Source of the DNA: CAZUVM01 sp964623885
GTDB taxonomy: Bacteria > Verrucomicrobiota > Verrucomicrobiia > Limisphaerales > UBA8199
Assembly (NCBI GenBank): GCA_964623885.1
Contig: CAZUVM010000035.1
Coordinates: 1-56,750, forward strand
Length of the DNA stretch: 56,750 bases
Direction: 5' to 3'
In this document: positions 7,564 to 15,979 of the stretch, piece by piece
Numbering within the stretch: the stretch's first letter is position 1
Layout of the letters: every line of letters begins with the position of its first letter
Translations under genes and position numbers: made by a program
The notes under the pieces: model-generated
Told to the model about the DNA's origin: nothing
Databases searched by the model: none
What the model saw: the letters and a program-made list of their open reading frames with translations, nothing else

Positions 7564-10500
7564 TTACTGGTGCACGCGGAAGTAAATCGCCGACCCAACG
7601 GCGTTCGTGCGGAAAAATGGCGGACTGGCTCCGGTCACCGCGGTGTACGGGCCGTTTACGTTGGTGGCTTGAAGGAGAGTGCCAGCCTGCCAGCTGACAT
7701 CCACATTGCCGCCGGTGTGGTAAACATGAACTTTCACCGGGCCGTAGACATCGAAGCTTTCATTGGCCTGGCCCGCGCCGTAGATGCTCTCCGCTTCGTA
7801 ATCGGTCAACGCGCGCCGCCAAATCCCGACATCGTCCAGGTCGAAGGCTCCGCTATTGCCATAGACACCCGTAGGATCCTGTCCCACCGTGAGAGTGTAG
7901 GTCGTATTAAGGCTGCCCACCGTTGCTATGGATCGGTTGTCTACTTTCACACCGTCCACAAAACTGGACGCGGTGCCGCTGCCACGGTCGAATACGGCAA
8001 CCAGCTGGTGCCAGGCCCCATCATTGATCAGCGGGCCACCAACCGGGTCCGCGATTGTTTGGCCTGCGTCAACGCCAACCAGCGTCCACTCGAACTTGCC
8101 CCCGTCTTCGGTCATTACCCAACCTTTGTTGTAGGTCGAATTGACGGAGTTGCCGATGACCGGCAGGTCCTGGAATGCCCCGGTGTAACGAAGCCAGTAG
8201 GCTACGCTGAAGCTGGTCGTGTTATCGAAGGTGAGGTCGCCGTTGAGATCCGAAACGGTCAGGTAATTGAACGTGGAACCGGAGATAGTGTTGAGATGGA
8301 TCGCCTGGCCGATGCGGCCGGGTATAAAGGTTGGTGAGCCTCCGGGTGTGCCGTCGTTGCTGCGCCCGGAAGTATCCGAATAATTCCCGTCGAACTTCAA
8401 ATGCAGCACCAACCCATTGGTCAGGTTGGCAAAGCTCGGTGGCGGCATCACAGTCAGACTGACAGGAGTGGTGTTGGTCAAACCGGGCACATTATTCGTG
8501 ACCCGGACGGAATAGTTACCGGAATCGGTGTAGTAAACGCTTGGAATCGTGTAAGCCGAAGCAGTGGCGCCCGGGATCGCGCTGCCATTCTTAAACCACT
8601 GGTAAGCTAGCGGCGTGCTGCCGGCCGCGAGCACATTGAGCGTTACCGAGGAGCCCGCGGCTACCGTTTGCGGCAGCGGCGCACTGATGATTAACGGCGG
8701 TGTCGTCGTCCCGTATGCGCCGATAGTGAACAGCGCGTGGATTTGATCGCCGGTGAGCGCGTTGGTAAAGATCGCCGCCTCGTCGAGCGAGCCGTTGAAA
8801 AACCGGGTCGTGCCACCGAAGTTAATATCCTGGCCAATGGCGAATGGCCCGGTAGTGAAGTTCCCCGGTGAATGCGTTACGACGTTGGTAACGCTGACAA
8901 ACCCGCTGCTAAAAGAACCCATGTAGATTATTGCCTGATTCGGCTGCACCACCACGGCCGCCAGGGACCATTCACCCGGAGGCGGCACCAGGCCGGAATC
9001 AAAACCCCAGGTATCGCTGGCATCATTCCATGAGTAATTAATGGTGTCGTCAGTATTAATATAAAGTCCGGTGGACAATGGGCGCATGGCCAACACGCCC
9101 TTGTAATTGCCTTGGGGGCCGTTGGGATTGATCCAGCAGATAAAAGTTGCCTGCGTGATGTTCGTGAAGGCGCTGCCGGTAAAAGTGCCGTTCTGTGGAA
9201 TCCGCACAAAACTGCTGTTGCCGTCAAACGTTGCCGCGGTATCAGGGTCGCCCTGCAGCGCGCCGGTTACTCCCACAGTGACATTGCTATAGCTGCCATC
9301 GTTAGCGCCCCAAGAATCAAAGGCGGTAGCGGCACCGGTGGCCTCACCGAGGCGCCAATAACCGAGCGGATTGGCTCCCACAATGCCGGCCGGATAACTT
9401 CCGGCGGAAGGCGTGATCAAGCTCAGCGTGGCGGAAGCCGCATTATTCCCTGCCACGTTTGAGACCACCACGTTGTAGGTGCCGGTTTTGGTCGCATCCA
9501 CACCGGAGACAATCAACGTGGCATTGGTTGCGCCGGGTAAGTTCGTAGTGGCGTGCTGCCATTGGTAGGTGAATGGAGTCGTACCGCCCGCAACTACGGT
9601 GAACGCCGCGGCCCCGCCCAGATATGCTACACGAGGGGACGGCGGCTGCACAATTGTCGGCGGCACGGCGGGATTAATTGTCACCACCGCCACCTGGCTG
9701 GTGACGGCACCGTCCGTGTTCGTGACGATCACACTGTAATTCCCGGCGTCATTCGTCGAAGCGGCTGACTTGCCATAGCTCACGGACGTCGCGCCGGGGA
9801 TGTTGGTCCCATAGCGCAGCCACTGGAAGGTGAGCGGCGGCTGACCGTAGACATCCACCGTAAGGTTAAATGGGGTGGTGGAATAGATAGTGCCCGCGGG
9901 TGTAACTGTAGGCGGATCCGTCAGGAGCACGGGGGCGTTGGTCCCCCCAAAACCCGCGAGCGCATGGGTATGGAGCTGGCCTTCCGTGAGCGTTTGCGCA
10001 TAGATAGCGGCTTCATCGATCAAGCCGCTATAGGCGCGGCCAGGTCCATTATCGGCTCCGATCAGAGTCGTGGCGGAGAAGGCCTGAACGGGGTGGTCAA
10101 CGACGTTGGTGGCAGTCAACCAGTTCGTGCCATCATACAAATACATGATGGCCTGTGTGGGCGCGATCGCCAGAGCGACGTAATTCCAAACGTCTGATGT
10201 GGGGCCGATAAGTGAATCCCAGTTGTAGGTATTGGCCTGATCGCTCCAGTGATAACCGACATGGCCGGTCGTGCCGTGGAAATCCAACCCGGTCGCGGTT
10301 CCACTGCCACCCCGATGGAAGATGATGCCGGCATAACTGAGTTGGACGCCGGTGGGTTTGATCCAGCACTCGAAAGTGACGGTATTGGTGTTGAGATTCA
10401 GGGGCGGGACGACAACCGTGCCGTTGGTTCCGCTAGGCTCAAACACATTGTTGGTAGTCTCAAAGCCCGGGAAAGTGGGACCGTCAAGGTCCGCCGTAGT

Positions 10501-11457
10501 CGCGCTCCACCAGGTATAGCTTCCATTTACCGATGCCCCAAGGGAGCCGTTGTTGGCTGCCACCGGCAACGGGATGACGGGCTCATTGAGGCGCCAATAG
10601 CCTACGGGAGCGTCGGCAATAATTTGCGCGGAATAACCGGCGTGGTTCGTGGTGGCCGCAGCAAAATGAGCGGCGACCGTGCCGGCGGAAAGCGCATTGG
10701 TATAATAGGCAACCTCGCTGGCCGAACCCTGCCAATTGAAATTGACGTCGCTGCGCGTGCCGATACGGAACGGGCCATCGACGTTCGGCACATAGACGGG
10801 CGTGCCGGCGGGCGCGCCGCTGGCAACCTGCACGCCGTTCACGTATACACGAGCAGTGGTGCCGTCGTAGGTTGCCGCCAGGTGAATCCAGACACCCGGT
10901 GTGGGATTGCCGCCGCCAGTGACGCTAAGCGAAGTAGCACCGCCGTTTTGATTGTACATGCGGAGATTCCAACCGCCGCTGGCCTGGTAAATCAACCAAC
11001 CGGACCGCGTGCTGCCCAACTCGCCGCAGGACAAGACGGCAGCGAGGCTCGATTGACCGGACGGAGGCACGGCCAGAGCTGGTTGCACCCACGCCTCGAC
11101 GGAAAAAAAGCCGGATGGCGGGTTCATGTTTTGATCAAAAGGAACACCGACATTCTCGCCTGTGCCGTCGAACGCAGTACCGACGCTCCCGGTGAAAGGA
11201 CCCGGCTGGCCTTTCATCAAGGAGAGAGTGCCGGTGTAGCTGCCGTTGTCAGTAGCGCCGAGGCTTCCCCGGTTGGTGGCAATGTTATCGATGGGTGGCT
11301 GGACGCCCGTCTCGTTGAAACGCCAATAACCGGCGGGGTTGTCGCCCAGGACGGTGGATTTGTAATCGGCGCGTGCCGTGATCGATGCGACGCCGACCAG
11401 GAACGCGGCGGCAAAGCTGAAGTATCGATAAGTGGGTTGGATGAGAACTGATTTCAT
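7564..11457 (-). CDS. Large secreted LamG/immunoglobulin-like multidomain protein
   Basis: This 1297-residue protein has a signal peptide (MKSVLIQP..., cleavage likely after ITARA). It carries four concanavalin-A-like LamG domains, at about 30-260, 270-500, 690-920 and 1030-1230. Three Ig-like domains lie at about 505-590, 595-680 and 925-1010. Three of the LamG domains open with the same phrase (DNPAGYWRFNE, DAPVGYWRLNE, ANPLGYWRLGE). Such domains bind carbohydrate or protein ligands; no catalytic motif is seen. The last 58 residues form a small module ending AIYFRVHQ that recurs in other secreted proteins here. The ATG at 11457 is preferred over an upstream TTG. It is probably a cell-surface or secreted binding protein. 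Confidence 0.85.
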   Translation of the reverse strand: MKSVLIQPTYRYFSFAAAFLVGVASITARADYKSTVLGDNPAGYWRFNETGVQPPIDNIATNRGSLGATDNGSYTGTLSLMKGQPGPFTGSVGTAFDGTGENVGVPFDQNMNPPSGFFSVEAWVQPALAVPPSGQSSLAAVLSCGELGSTRSGWLIYQASGGWNLRMYNQNGGATSLSVTGGGNPTPGVWIHLAATYDGTTARVYVNGVQVASGAPAGTPVYVPNVDGPFRIGTRSDVNFNWQGSASEVAYYTNALSAGTVAAHFAAATTNHAGYSAQIIADAPVGYWRLNEPVIPLPVAANNGSLGASVNGSYTWWSATTADLDGPTFPGFETTNNVFEPSGTNGTVVVPPLNLNTNTVTFECWIKPTGVQLSYAGIIFHRGGSGTATGLDFHGTTGHVGYHWSDQANTYNWDSLIGPTSDVWNYVALAIAPTQAIMYLYDGTNWLTATNVVDHPVQAFSATTLIGADNGPGRAYSGLIDEAAIYAQTLTEGQLHTHALAGFGGTNAPVLLTDPPTVTPAGTIYSTTPFNLTVDVYGQPPLTFQWLRYGTNIPGATSVSYGKSAASTNDAGNYSVIVTNTDGAVTSQVAVVTINPAVPPTIVQPPSPRVAYLGGAAAFTVVAGGTTPFTYQWQHATTNLPGATNATLIVSGVDATKTGTYNVVVSNVAGNNAASATLSLITPSAGSYPAGIVGANPLGYWRLGEATGAATAFDSWGANDGSYSNVTVGVTGALQGDPDTAATFDGNSSFVRIPQNGTFTGSAFTNITQATFICWINPNGPQGNYKGVLAMRPLSTGLYINTDDTINYSWNDASDTWGFDSGLVPPPGEWSLAAVVVQPNQAIIYMGSFSSGFVSVTNVVTHSPGNFTTGPFAIGQDINFGGTTRFFNGSLDEAAIFTNALTGDQIHALFTIGAYGTTTPPLIISAPLPQTVAAGSSVTLNVLAAGSTPLAYQWFKNGSAIPGATASAYTIPSVYYTDSGNYSVRVTNNVPGLTNTTPVSLTVMPPPSFANLTNGLVLHLKFDGNYSDTSGRSNDGTPGGSPTFIPGRIGQAIHLNTISGSTFNYLTVSDLNGDLTFDNTTSFSVAYWLRYTGAFQDLPVIGNSVNSTYNKGWVMTEDGGKFEWTLVGVDAGQTIADPVGGPLINDGAWHQLVAVFDRGSGTASSFVDGVKVDNRSIATVGSLNTTYTLTVGQDPTGVYGNSGAFDLDDVGIWRRALTDYEAESIYGAGQANESFDVYGPVKVHVYHTGGNVDVSWQAGTLLQATNVNGPYTAVTGASPPFFRTNAVGSAIYFRVHQ

Positions 11458-12014
11458 GATTGCGGCATTCAACGTTTGCTGGGTTGTTCCAACGACCGGC
11501 CCGGGCGAAAGGCCCCTGGCCTTCAGTCATTGGATTGTTCAGGTTTGCTTTTAACAGCTAGTAGTCGATGTTGGAATACCACATTTGGGTGAGCGGGATT
11601 CCGTGGCGAGCTTGGGCTGGACCTGTCACCCCAGCCTTGCGCATGAACCCAGGAAGCAAGGCCACGAGGAAATTCTCCTCACCCCAGAGTCTCTCCCGAG
11701 GCTTGAACGATGCAGTTATCTTCGGGGAGCGCGTCCGCCTCGGGCGCTGCCAACCGGCGCCCTCGCCGGTTGGCTCGTATCGGCCCAAGCTCACCAAATA
11801 GTGAGTAGAAATGACGAAGCGGGAATGCGGTTGGCGGAGGCGCCAACCGCTGCGCCCGAGGCGGGCGCGCTCCCTTCTATTGAATTGTTCTGGCGAGGGG
11901 AGAGGGAGAAGTTGTTCGCGCACGTTGGGTGATCGTTACAATGTGCGTGCCCAAGCAAGTTGGAACTGCCCGTGAACCGAGGTGAGCAGATGAACAAAAA
12001 GTCTTTAAACCGAC
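11458..12014. other. 557-bp intergenic region holding a nested inverted repeat
   Basis: Lies between the response regulator stop and the start of the LamG gene, both on the minus strand. Apart from the inverted-repeat element at 11725-11874 and C/T- and G/A-rich flanks, no gene is supported. Open frames on both strands here run across the repeat and look like chance frames. Confidence 0.6.
11725..11874. repeat. Nested inverted-repeat element (150 bp)
   Basis: The outer arms 11725-11747 and 11852-11874 are inverted copies matching at 22 of 23 bases. Inside are two perfect 10-bp-stem hairpins: 11749-11774 (6-nt loop) and 11827-11850 (4-nt loop). Both hairpins share the heptamer GCCAACC/GGTTGGC. 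The plan (outer arms around hairpins) is the same as in the elements at 7166-7462 and 39766-39879, although the sequences differ. Confidence 0.82.
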
Positions 12015-12677
12015 CTAGCGCCCCAGATATTTCAAAGTGGCTTCGGTGCGGCTGTGGACGTGCAGTTTTTCATAAATGGTGCGGACGTGCGTCCGCACCG
12101 TCTCGAAACTGATACCCATCAGGGCGGCGATTTCCTTATAAGCATGCCCTTTAGCGAGGTTCGCCAGCACTTGTTCTTCACGCTCGGTTAGCGTCTCAAC
12201 TTCCGGCGCGCGTCGCGCTGCCTGGGGCAACTGCTTTAGTTCCTGGAAGAATTGGACCACACGGCGGGCAATCTGGCGCGACATCGGAGCGCCGCCATTG
12301 GTCACCTCGCGAATGGCTTCCAGCAGCTTATCTTTGGGCGTCCGTTTGAGCAGATAACCAGTAGCACCCGCCATTAAGGACTTAAAAACCTGCTCGCTAT
12401 CGTCATATACGGTCAGCATGAGCACCGGGAGATCAGGAGCGAGTTCTTTGAGGCGGCTTACGCACTCCGTGCCAAGCATGCCCGGCATATTGATATCCAT
12501 CAGGACCACGTCCGGGAGGTTCGCCGGGATCCCTTTCAATGCGGCGGCTGCGTCACCGTAAGCGCCCTGGCAGTGAAAGCCCGACGAACTGTCGAGCATG
12601 CGGGCGAGGTTAGCGCGCACGCCAATGTCGTCCTCGACAAGGGCCACTTGGATTGGTTTGGTCACTGCCTTACTCAT
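12015..12677 (-). CDS. NarL/FixJ-type response regulator
   Basis: This 220-residue regulator has a CheY-like receiver (about 8-125) with acidic pocket E15/D16/D17, phospho-acceptor D61 (VLMDINMP) and the conserved Lys in YLLKRTP. A LuxR-type helix-turn-helix follows at the C-terminus (LTEREEQVLANLAKGHAYKE, then FETVRTHVRTIYEKLHV). The ATG at 12677 is preceded by AAGGA at a good distance. An alternative start at 12731 would share a base with the kinase stop (TGATG) and add 18 residues. It almost certainly forms a two-component pair with the kinase just upstream. Target genes are unknown; the nearby exported glycosidases are candidates. Confidence 0.9.
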   Translation of the reverse strand: MSKAVTKPIQVALVEDDIGVRANLARMLDSSSGFHCQGAYGDAAAALKGIPANLPDVVLMDINMPGMLGTECVSRLKELAPDLPVLMLTVYDDSEQVFKSLMAGATGYLLKRTPKDKLLEAIREVTNGGAPMSRQIARRVVQFFQELKQLPQAARRAPEVETLTEREEQVLANLAKGHAYKEIAALMGISFETVRTHVRTIYEKLHVHSRTEATLKYLGR

Positions 12678-12730
12678 AAGAGTCCTTCGCGTCCGCCGCC
12701 ATACCACATTGATGTTAGGTTGAATTGGCA

Positions 12731-15700
12731 TCAGCGTGGCGGTCGCAGCGGGAATTGCAGGCGAATCTTAGTGCCGTTTCCAGGTGTGCTCGTAACCTCT
12801 GCCTCTCCACCGCAGGAGGTAAGGCGCGAAGTTATGTTTTCCAAGCCATTCCCGCGATCGCGTGACTTTGTGAGTTCGAATCCACGCCCATTATCCTCGA
12901 TCCAAACGCCGACCTGGCCGTCCTGTACCGCAAGCCGGAGCCACACTTCGCTTGCGCCCGAATGTTTCAAGACATTGGTGAAGGCTTCTTTGAGAGCCAG
13001 GAAAACGTTGTGCCGAATATCGGCTGTCAATGGCGCTCTGGGCAAATCGGTAGGCACCTCCTGCCAGCAACGAATCGAACCGCCTTCGAACAGTTCGTCG
13101 GCGAATCGGCAAATGTATTCGGCGAAATGGGGAAGGTCGTCGTTCCTCGGATTAGTGGCCCAAACAATTTCATCCAAGGACTGGACGGCGGCGCGAGCCT
13201 GTCCGCCAATGCGTTCGAAATGGCCGCGCATAGCCGTCGTCCCGCCGGTCTCGCTCTGACCGAGATCGCTAAGTTGTGAAACCTGCGTCAGGATACTGCC
13301 GATGTCGTCATGCATATCCTGTGAGATGCGGAGGCGCTCGCGTTCGACCGCGTGGCGGGTTTCAATCAAGGCCAAGCGCCGCCGGTAACGCCGGCGCTCA
13401 AGCAGACGAATGATGCCGGCCATCAACGTAAGCACAGCCACAGTGGCCAGAATGCGAAACCAGGTGTGCTCCCAAGGATAAGGCATTACGGTAATCGCGA
13501 GTGTCGGCCCGCTCAAACTCCATAGTCCATCCGCATTGCAAGCCAGCACGCGGAACAAAAAGTCTCCGGGCGACACGTGGTGATAATACGCCGTTCTTCT
13601 TTCCCCAGCCTCGATCCAATCATGGTCGACGCCTTCCAATTGATACCGGAACCGCAGTTTCTCAGGAGAAGCGAAGCTGATCGCGGTGTAATGAATCTCC
13701 AACTCGCGGCTGCCGGCGGGGAGTACCAGCCGGCTGCCGGTGAGCAGATTTTCCGCACCTTCCTCGGTCTCCGCGGTTTCCACTTCGGGTTGCTGTAATT
13801 GGCCGTTTGCCAGAACATCCTCCAGCAGCACGTTAACGGGCGGGGCATTAGCGACTTGTTTTTGCGGATCAAATAACACAATGCCTTTAACGGTCGAAAT
13901 GCAAACCAAACCCGACCTCGTTTTCAGGCCGGCAGGAAAAAAGCCGCTGGAGCACTCTTCGGCAGGCATGCCCTCGTTAATACCGAAGACTCGCGGATGC
14001 ACTGAGTTCAGTTTACTTGCCGCCACGTTTTCGAGATCCGATTTACGGACGCGAAGCACTCCCTGGCTGGTTCCAAGCCAAAGGAATCCATAATTGTCTT
14101 CGACAATCTGCACAACCGTGCTGGCCGCCAAACCCTGTCGAGCGGTGAAATTACTGAAGTGGCCCTTTTGATAGCGGCTCAGACCGCCGCCAGCCGTGCC
14201 AATCCAGAGAGCACCTCCGCTGTCGAGGTAAATCGTGCGGATGGCCTGGCTCGGCAAGCCGCTATTCACTGGTTCAACTGCCTCCCTGGAGGGATCGAGA
14301 CATTCCAACCCGCCGGCCATGGAGCCAACCCACAGACGACCTTTGGGTTCCTGCGCCAACCCGGTGATCGGCCCACGCGCCATGCGGGTTTCGATTTCCT
14401 TGAAAGCTCCGTTTTGAAAATGGACAATCGTGCCCTCGTAGGTTCCAGCCCATAAACCGCCGCAGGTATCCTCACACAGGGCGGTCACGGCCGCTGATTT
14501 CAGCCAGGGCTCTGCCGTGTAGCTGTCAATGGATCCGCTTTTATGCAAACGAAACATCCCCCGCGCCGCGCCCCACCACAAGGTCCCATCGCTCGCCGCC
14601 AACACGGATTCGACCGAGGAAAAATAGGGGGCAAACGGGGCGAAGCCCTGGGCGCCGCCACAGTAGAGGCCGCCACCCGTGGTGCCCACCCAAAGGACAC
14701 CATCCATCGTTTCAGCCACTGAACGCGTATAGTCGTTCGTCAGTCCCTGCGCCACGCCGTAACTGGTTAATTTACGGCGGCTCAGCCGATCGAGGCCGCC
14801 GGTGCGGGTGCCGACCCAAAGATTGCCCTCGCGATCAGGGCAGAGCGAGCGGATGTCATTGGCTGACAGTCCTTGCTGCTTTCGGATGGCATAGAAGTGG
14901 CCGGCCTGGAAACAATAAAGACCATCGTCGAGCGAGCCCGCCCAAATGGTGCCGGATCGGTCCTGACCCAAGCATGTAACATAGGCATAAGGCACGCCAT
15001 TGGTCTCGGTAAAACGCCGCCATTCACCTGAGTGCCGGCGGAGGAGCGTTCCGTTGCCTATGCTCGCCCAGACGTCCCCCTGCGCATCTTCCAAAAGACA
15101 GTAGGCGAGAATCGGGTCTTTCGCGGAAGACTCGAACGTTTCCTGCAGGCGGTTATCACGGAATTCAAAAAGACCGTCCGACAGAGTGCCGATCCACATC
15201 GCATCGCTGTCGTCGTATAGCAGACAGCGCACACCCGCATGTTCCAGGCGAGCCAACTCGGGCTCTTCCACGAAGCGTCCATGTTCCCATACAGCCAAAC
15301 CGGCACGGGTGCCAATCCACAAGCGGCCGTGCGCATCCTGAGCCATAGAGGTGACTGTTCCACTGGCCACCAGATGCGCCGGAAACCCGACATTCTCGAT
15401 GTGACCGGCTGCCCAGCGGCTCAGGCCACCGCCAGCCGTGCCGATCCACAGCGTGCCCTGGCTGTCCTCATACAGAGTCTGCACCTCAACGCTCGGAAGG
15501 CCCTCATGCAGACCGAAAACCGTGAATCGCACGCCGTCAAACCGTGCCAGTCCATCCCTGGTGCCGACCCACAAATAACCGTCCCGGGTCTGCACCATGG
15601 CGTTCACTGAATTTTGGGGCAGGCCAGCTTCCGTGCCCCAAGCGCGAAAGACCAATTCGGTGGCAGGATCTCTTTCTGTGGGAACCAGCGAGCCGGCCAG

Positions 15701-15847
15701 TGAAGAACACGGGCCGAAAAACGCAATTGCAAGCAGTACAGGAGCTGAGCGGATGGTTTTAACTATGACCTTGCCGAGGAGAAACGCTCCAGCTCTAGCG
15801 AACGACAATGCGTCGCCGCCTGAGGGCGCATCACCCGGTTTGGACAT
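12731..15847 (-). CDS. Propeller-type sensor histidine kinase (Reg_prop / Y_Y_Y / HisKA_3)
   Basis: This 1038-residue kinase resembles the sensors with two-component-regulator propellers known from polysaccharide-degrading bacteria. After a signal/anchor segment (about 36-50) come many repeats of the form G-x-L-W-[VI]-G-T-x-x-G-L (about 60-660), two predicted seven-bladed propellers. A Y_Y_Y domain (about 720-790), one membrane helix (about 798-816) and a HisKA_3 domain follow. The HisKA_3 phospho-acceptor is H846 (SQDMHDDIG), and a HATPase domain ends the protein (NVLKHSGA, DNGRGF, GNGLENI). It lacks a receiver domain, so it signals to the separate regulator downstream. The ATG at 15847 is chosen over a TTG at 15919. 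The ligand is unknown, though glycan fragments are usual for such propellers. Confidence 0.9.
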   Translation of the reverse strand: MSKPGDAPSGGDALSFARAGAFLLGKVIVKTIRSAPVLLAIAFFGPCSSLAGSLVPTERDPATELVFRAWGTEAGLPQNSVNAMVQTRDGYLWVGTRDGLARFDGVRFTVFGLHEGLPSVEVQTLYEDSQGTLWIGTAGGGLSRWAAGHIENVGFPAHLVASGTVTSMAQDAHGRLWIGTRAGLAVWEHGRFVEEPELARLEHAGVRCLLYDDSDAMWIGTLSDGLFEFRDNRLQETFESSAKDPILAYCLLEDAQGDVWASIGNGTLLRRHSGEWRRFTETNGVPYAYVTCLGQDRSGTIWAGSLDDGLYCFQAGHFYAIRKQQGLSANDIRSLCPDREGNLWVGTRTGGLDRLSRRKLTSYGVAQGLTNDYTRSVAETMDGVLWVGTTGGGLYCGGAQGFAPFAPYFSSVESVLAASDGTLWWGAARGMFRLHKSGSIDSYTAEPWLKSAAVTALCEDTCGGLWAGTYEGTIVHFQNGAFKEIETRMARGPITGLAQEPKGRLWVGSMAGGLECLDPSREAVEPVNSGLPSQAIRTIYLDSGGALWIGTAGGGLSRYQKGHFSNFTARQGLAASTVVQIVEDNYGFLWLGTSQGVLRVRKSDLENVAASKLNSVHPRVFGINEGMPAEECSSGFFPAGLKTRSGLVCISTVKGIVLFDPQKQVANAPPVNVLLEDVLANGQLQQPEVETAETEEGAENLLTGSRLVLPAGSRELEIHYTAISFASPEKLRFRYQLEGVDHDWIEAGERRTAYYHHVSPGDFLFRVLACNADGLWSLSGPTLAITVMPYPWEHTWFRILATVAVLTLMAGIIRLLERRRYRRRLALIETRHAVERERLRISQDMHDDIGSILTQVSQLSDLGQSETGGTTAMRGHFERIGGQARAAVQSLDEIVWATNPRNDDLPHFAEYICRFADELFEGGSIRCWQEVPTDLPRAPLTADIRHNVFLALKEAFTNVLKHSGASEVWLRLAVQDGQVGVWIEDNGRGFELTKSRDRGNGLENITSRLTSCGGEAEVTSTPGNGTKIRLQFPLRPPR

Positions 15848-15933
15848 GTAATGATGATAAGACGCACAAATCGCGGGTGCAACAGGCGGTTGTATCAACC
15901 GCAACCAAAGGATGGCCAATTGAGCTCGTTGGA

Positions 15934-15951
15934 GGACGAGGACGAGGACGA
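15934..15951. repeat. Three tandem GGACGA hexamers
   Basis: Three exact copies at 15934-15939, 15940-15945 and 15946-15951 lie in the 132-bp gap between the GH35 stop and the kinase start. This is a short low-complexity repeat of unknown meaning. Confidence 0.7.
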
Positions 15952-15979
15952 GAGTTTGCGCAGGAATAAATTGTTACGA

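Noticed and set aside
10249..11451. 400-codon open frame on the plus strand inside the LamG gene
   Set aside because: It is antisense to a protein with clear signal peptide and LamG/Ig domains. The antisense product has no recognisable domain and its composition looks like a shadow of GC-rich codons.
11558..11932. Open frames on both strands between the LamG gene and the regulator
   Set aside because: They are built largely from the nested inverted repeat and C/T-rich flanks.
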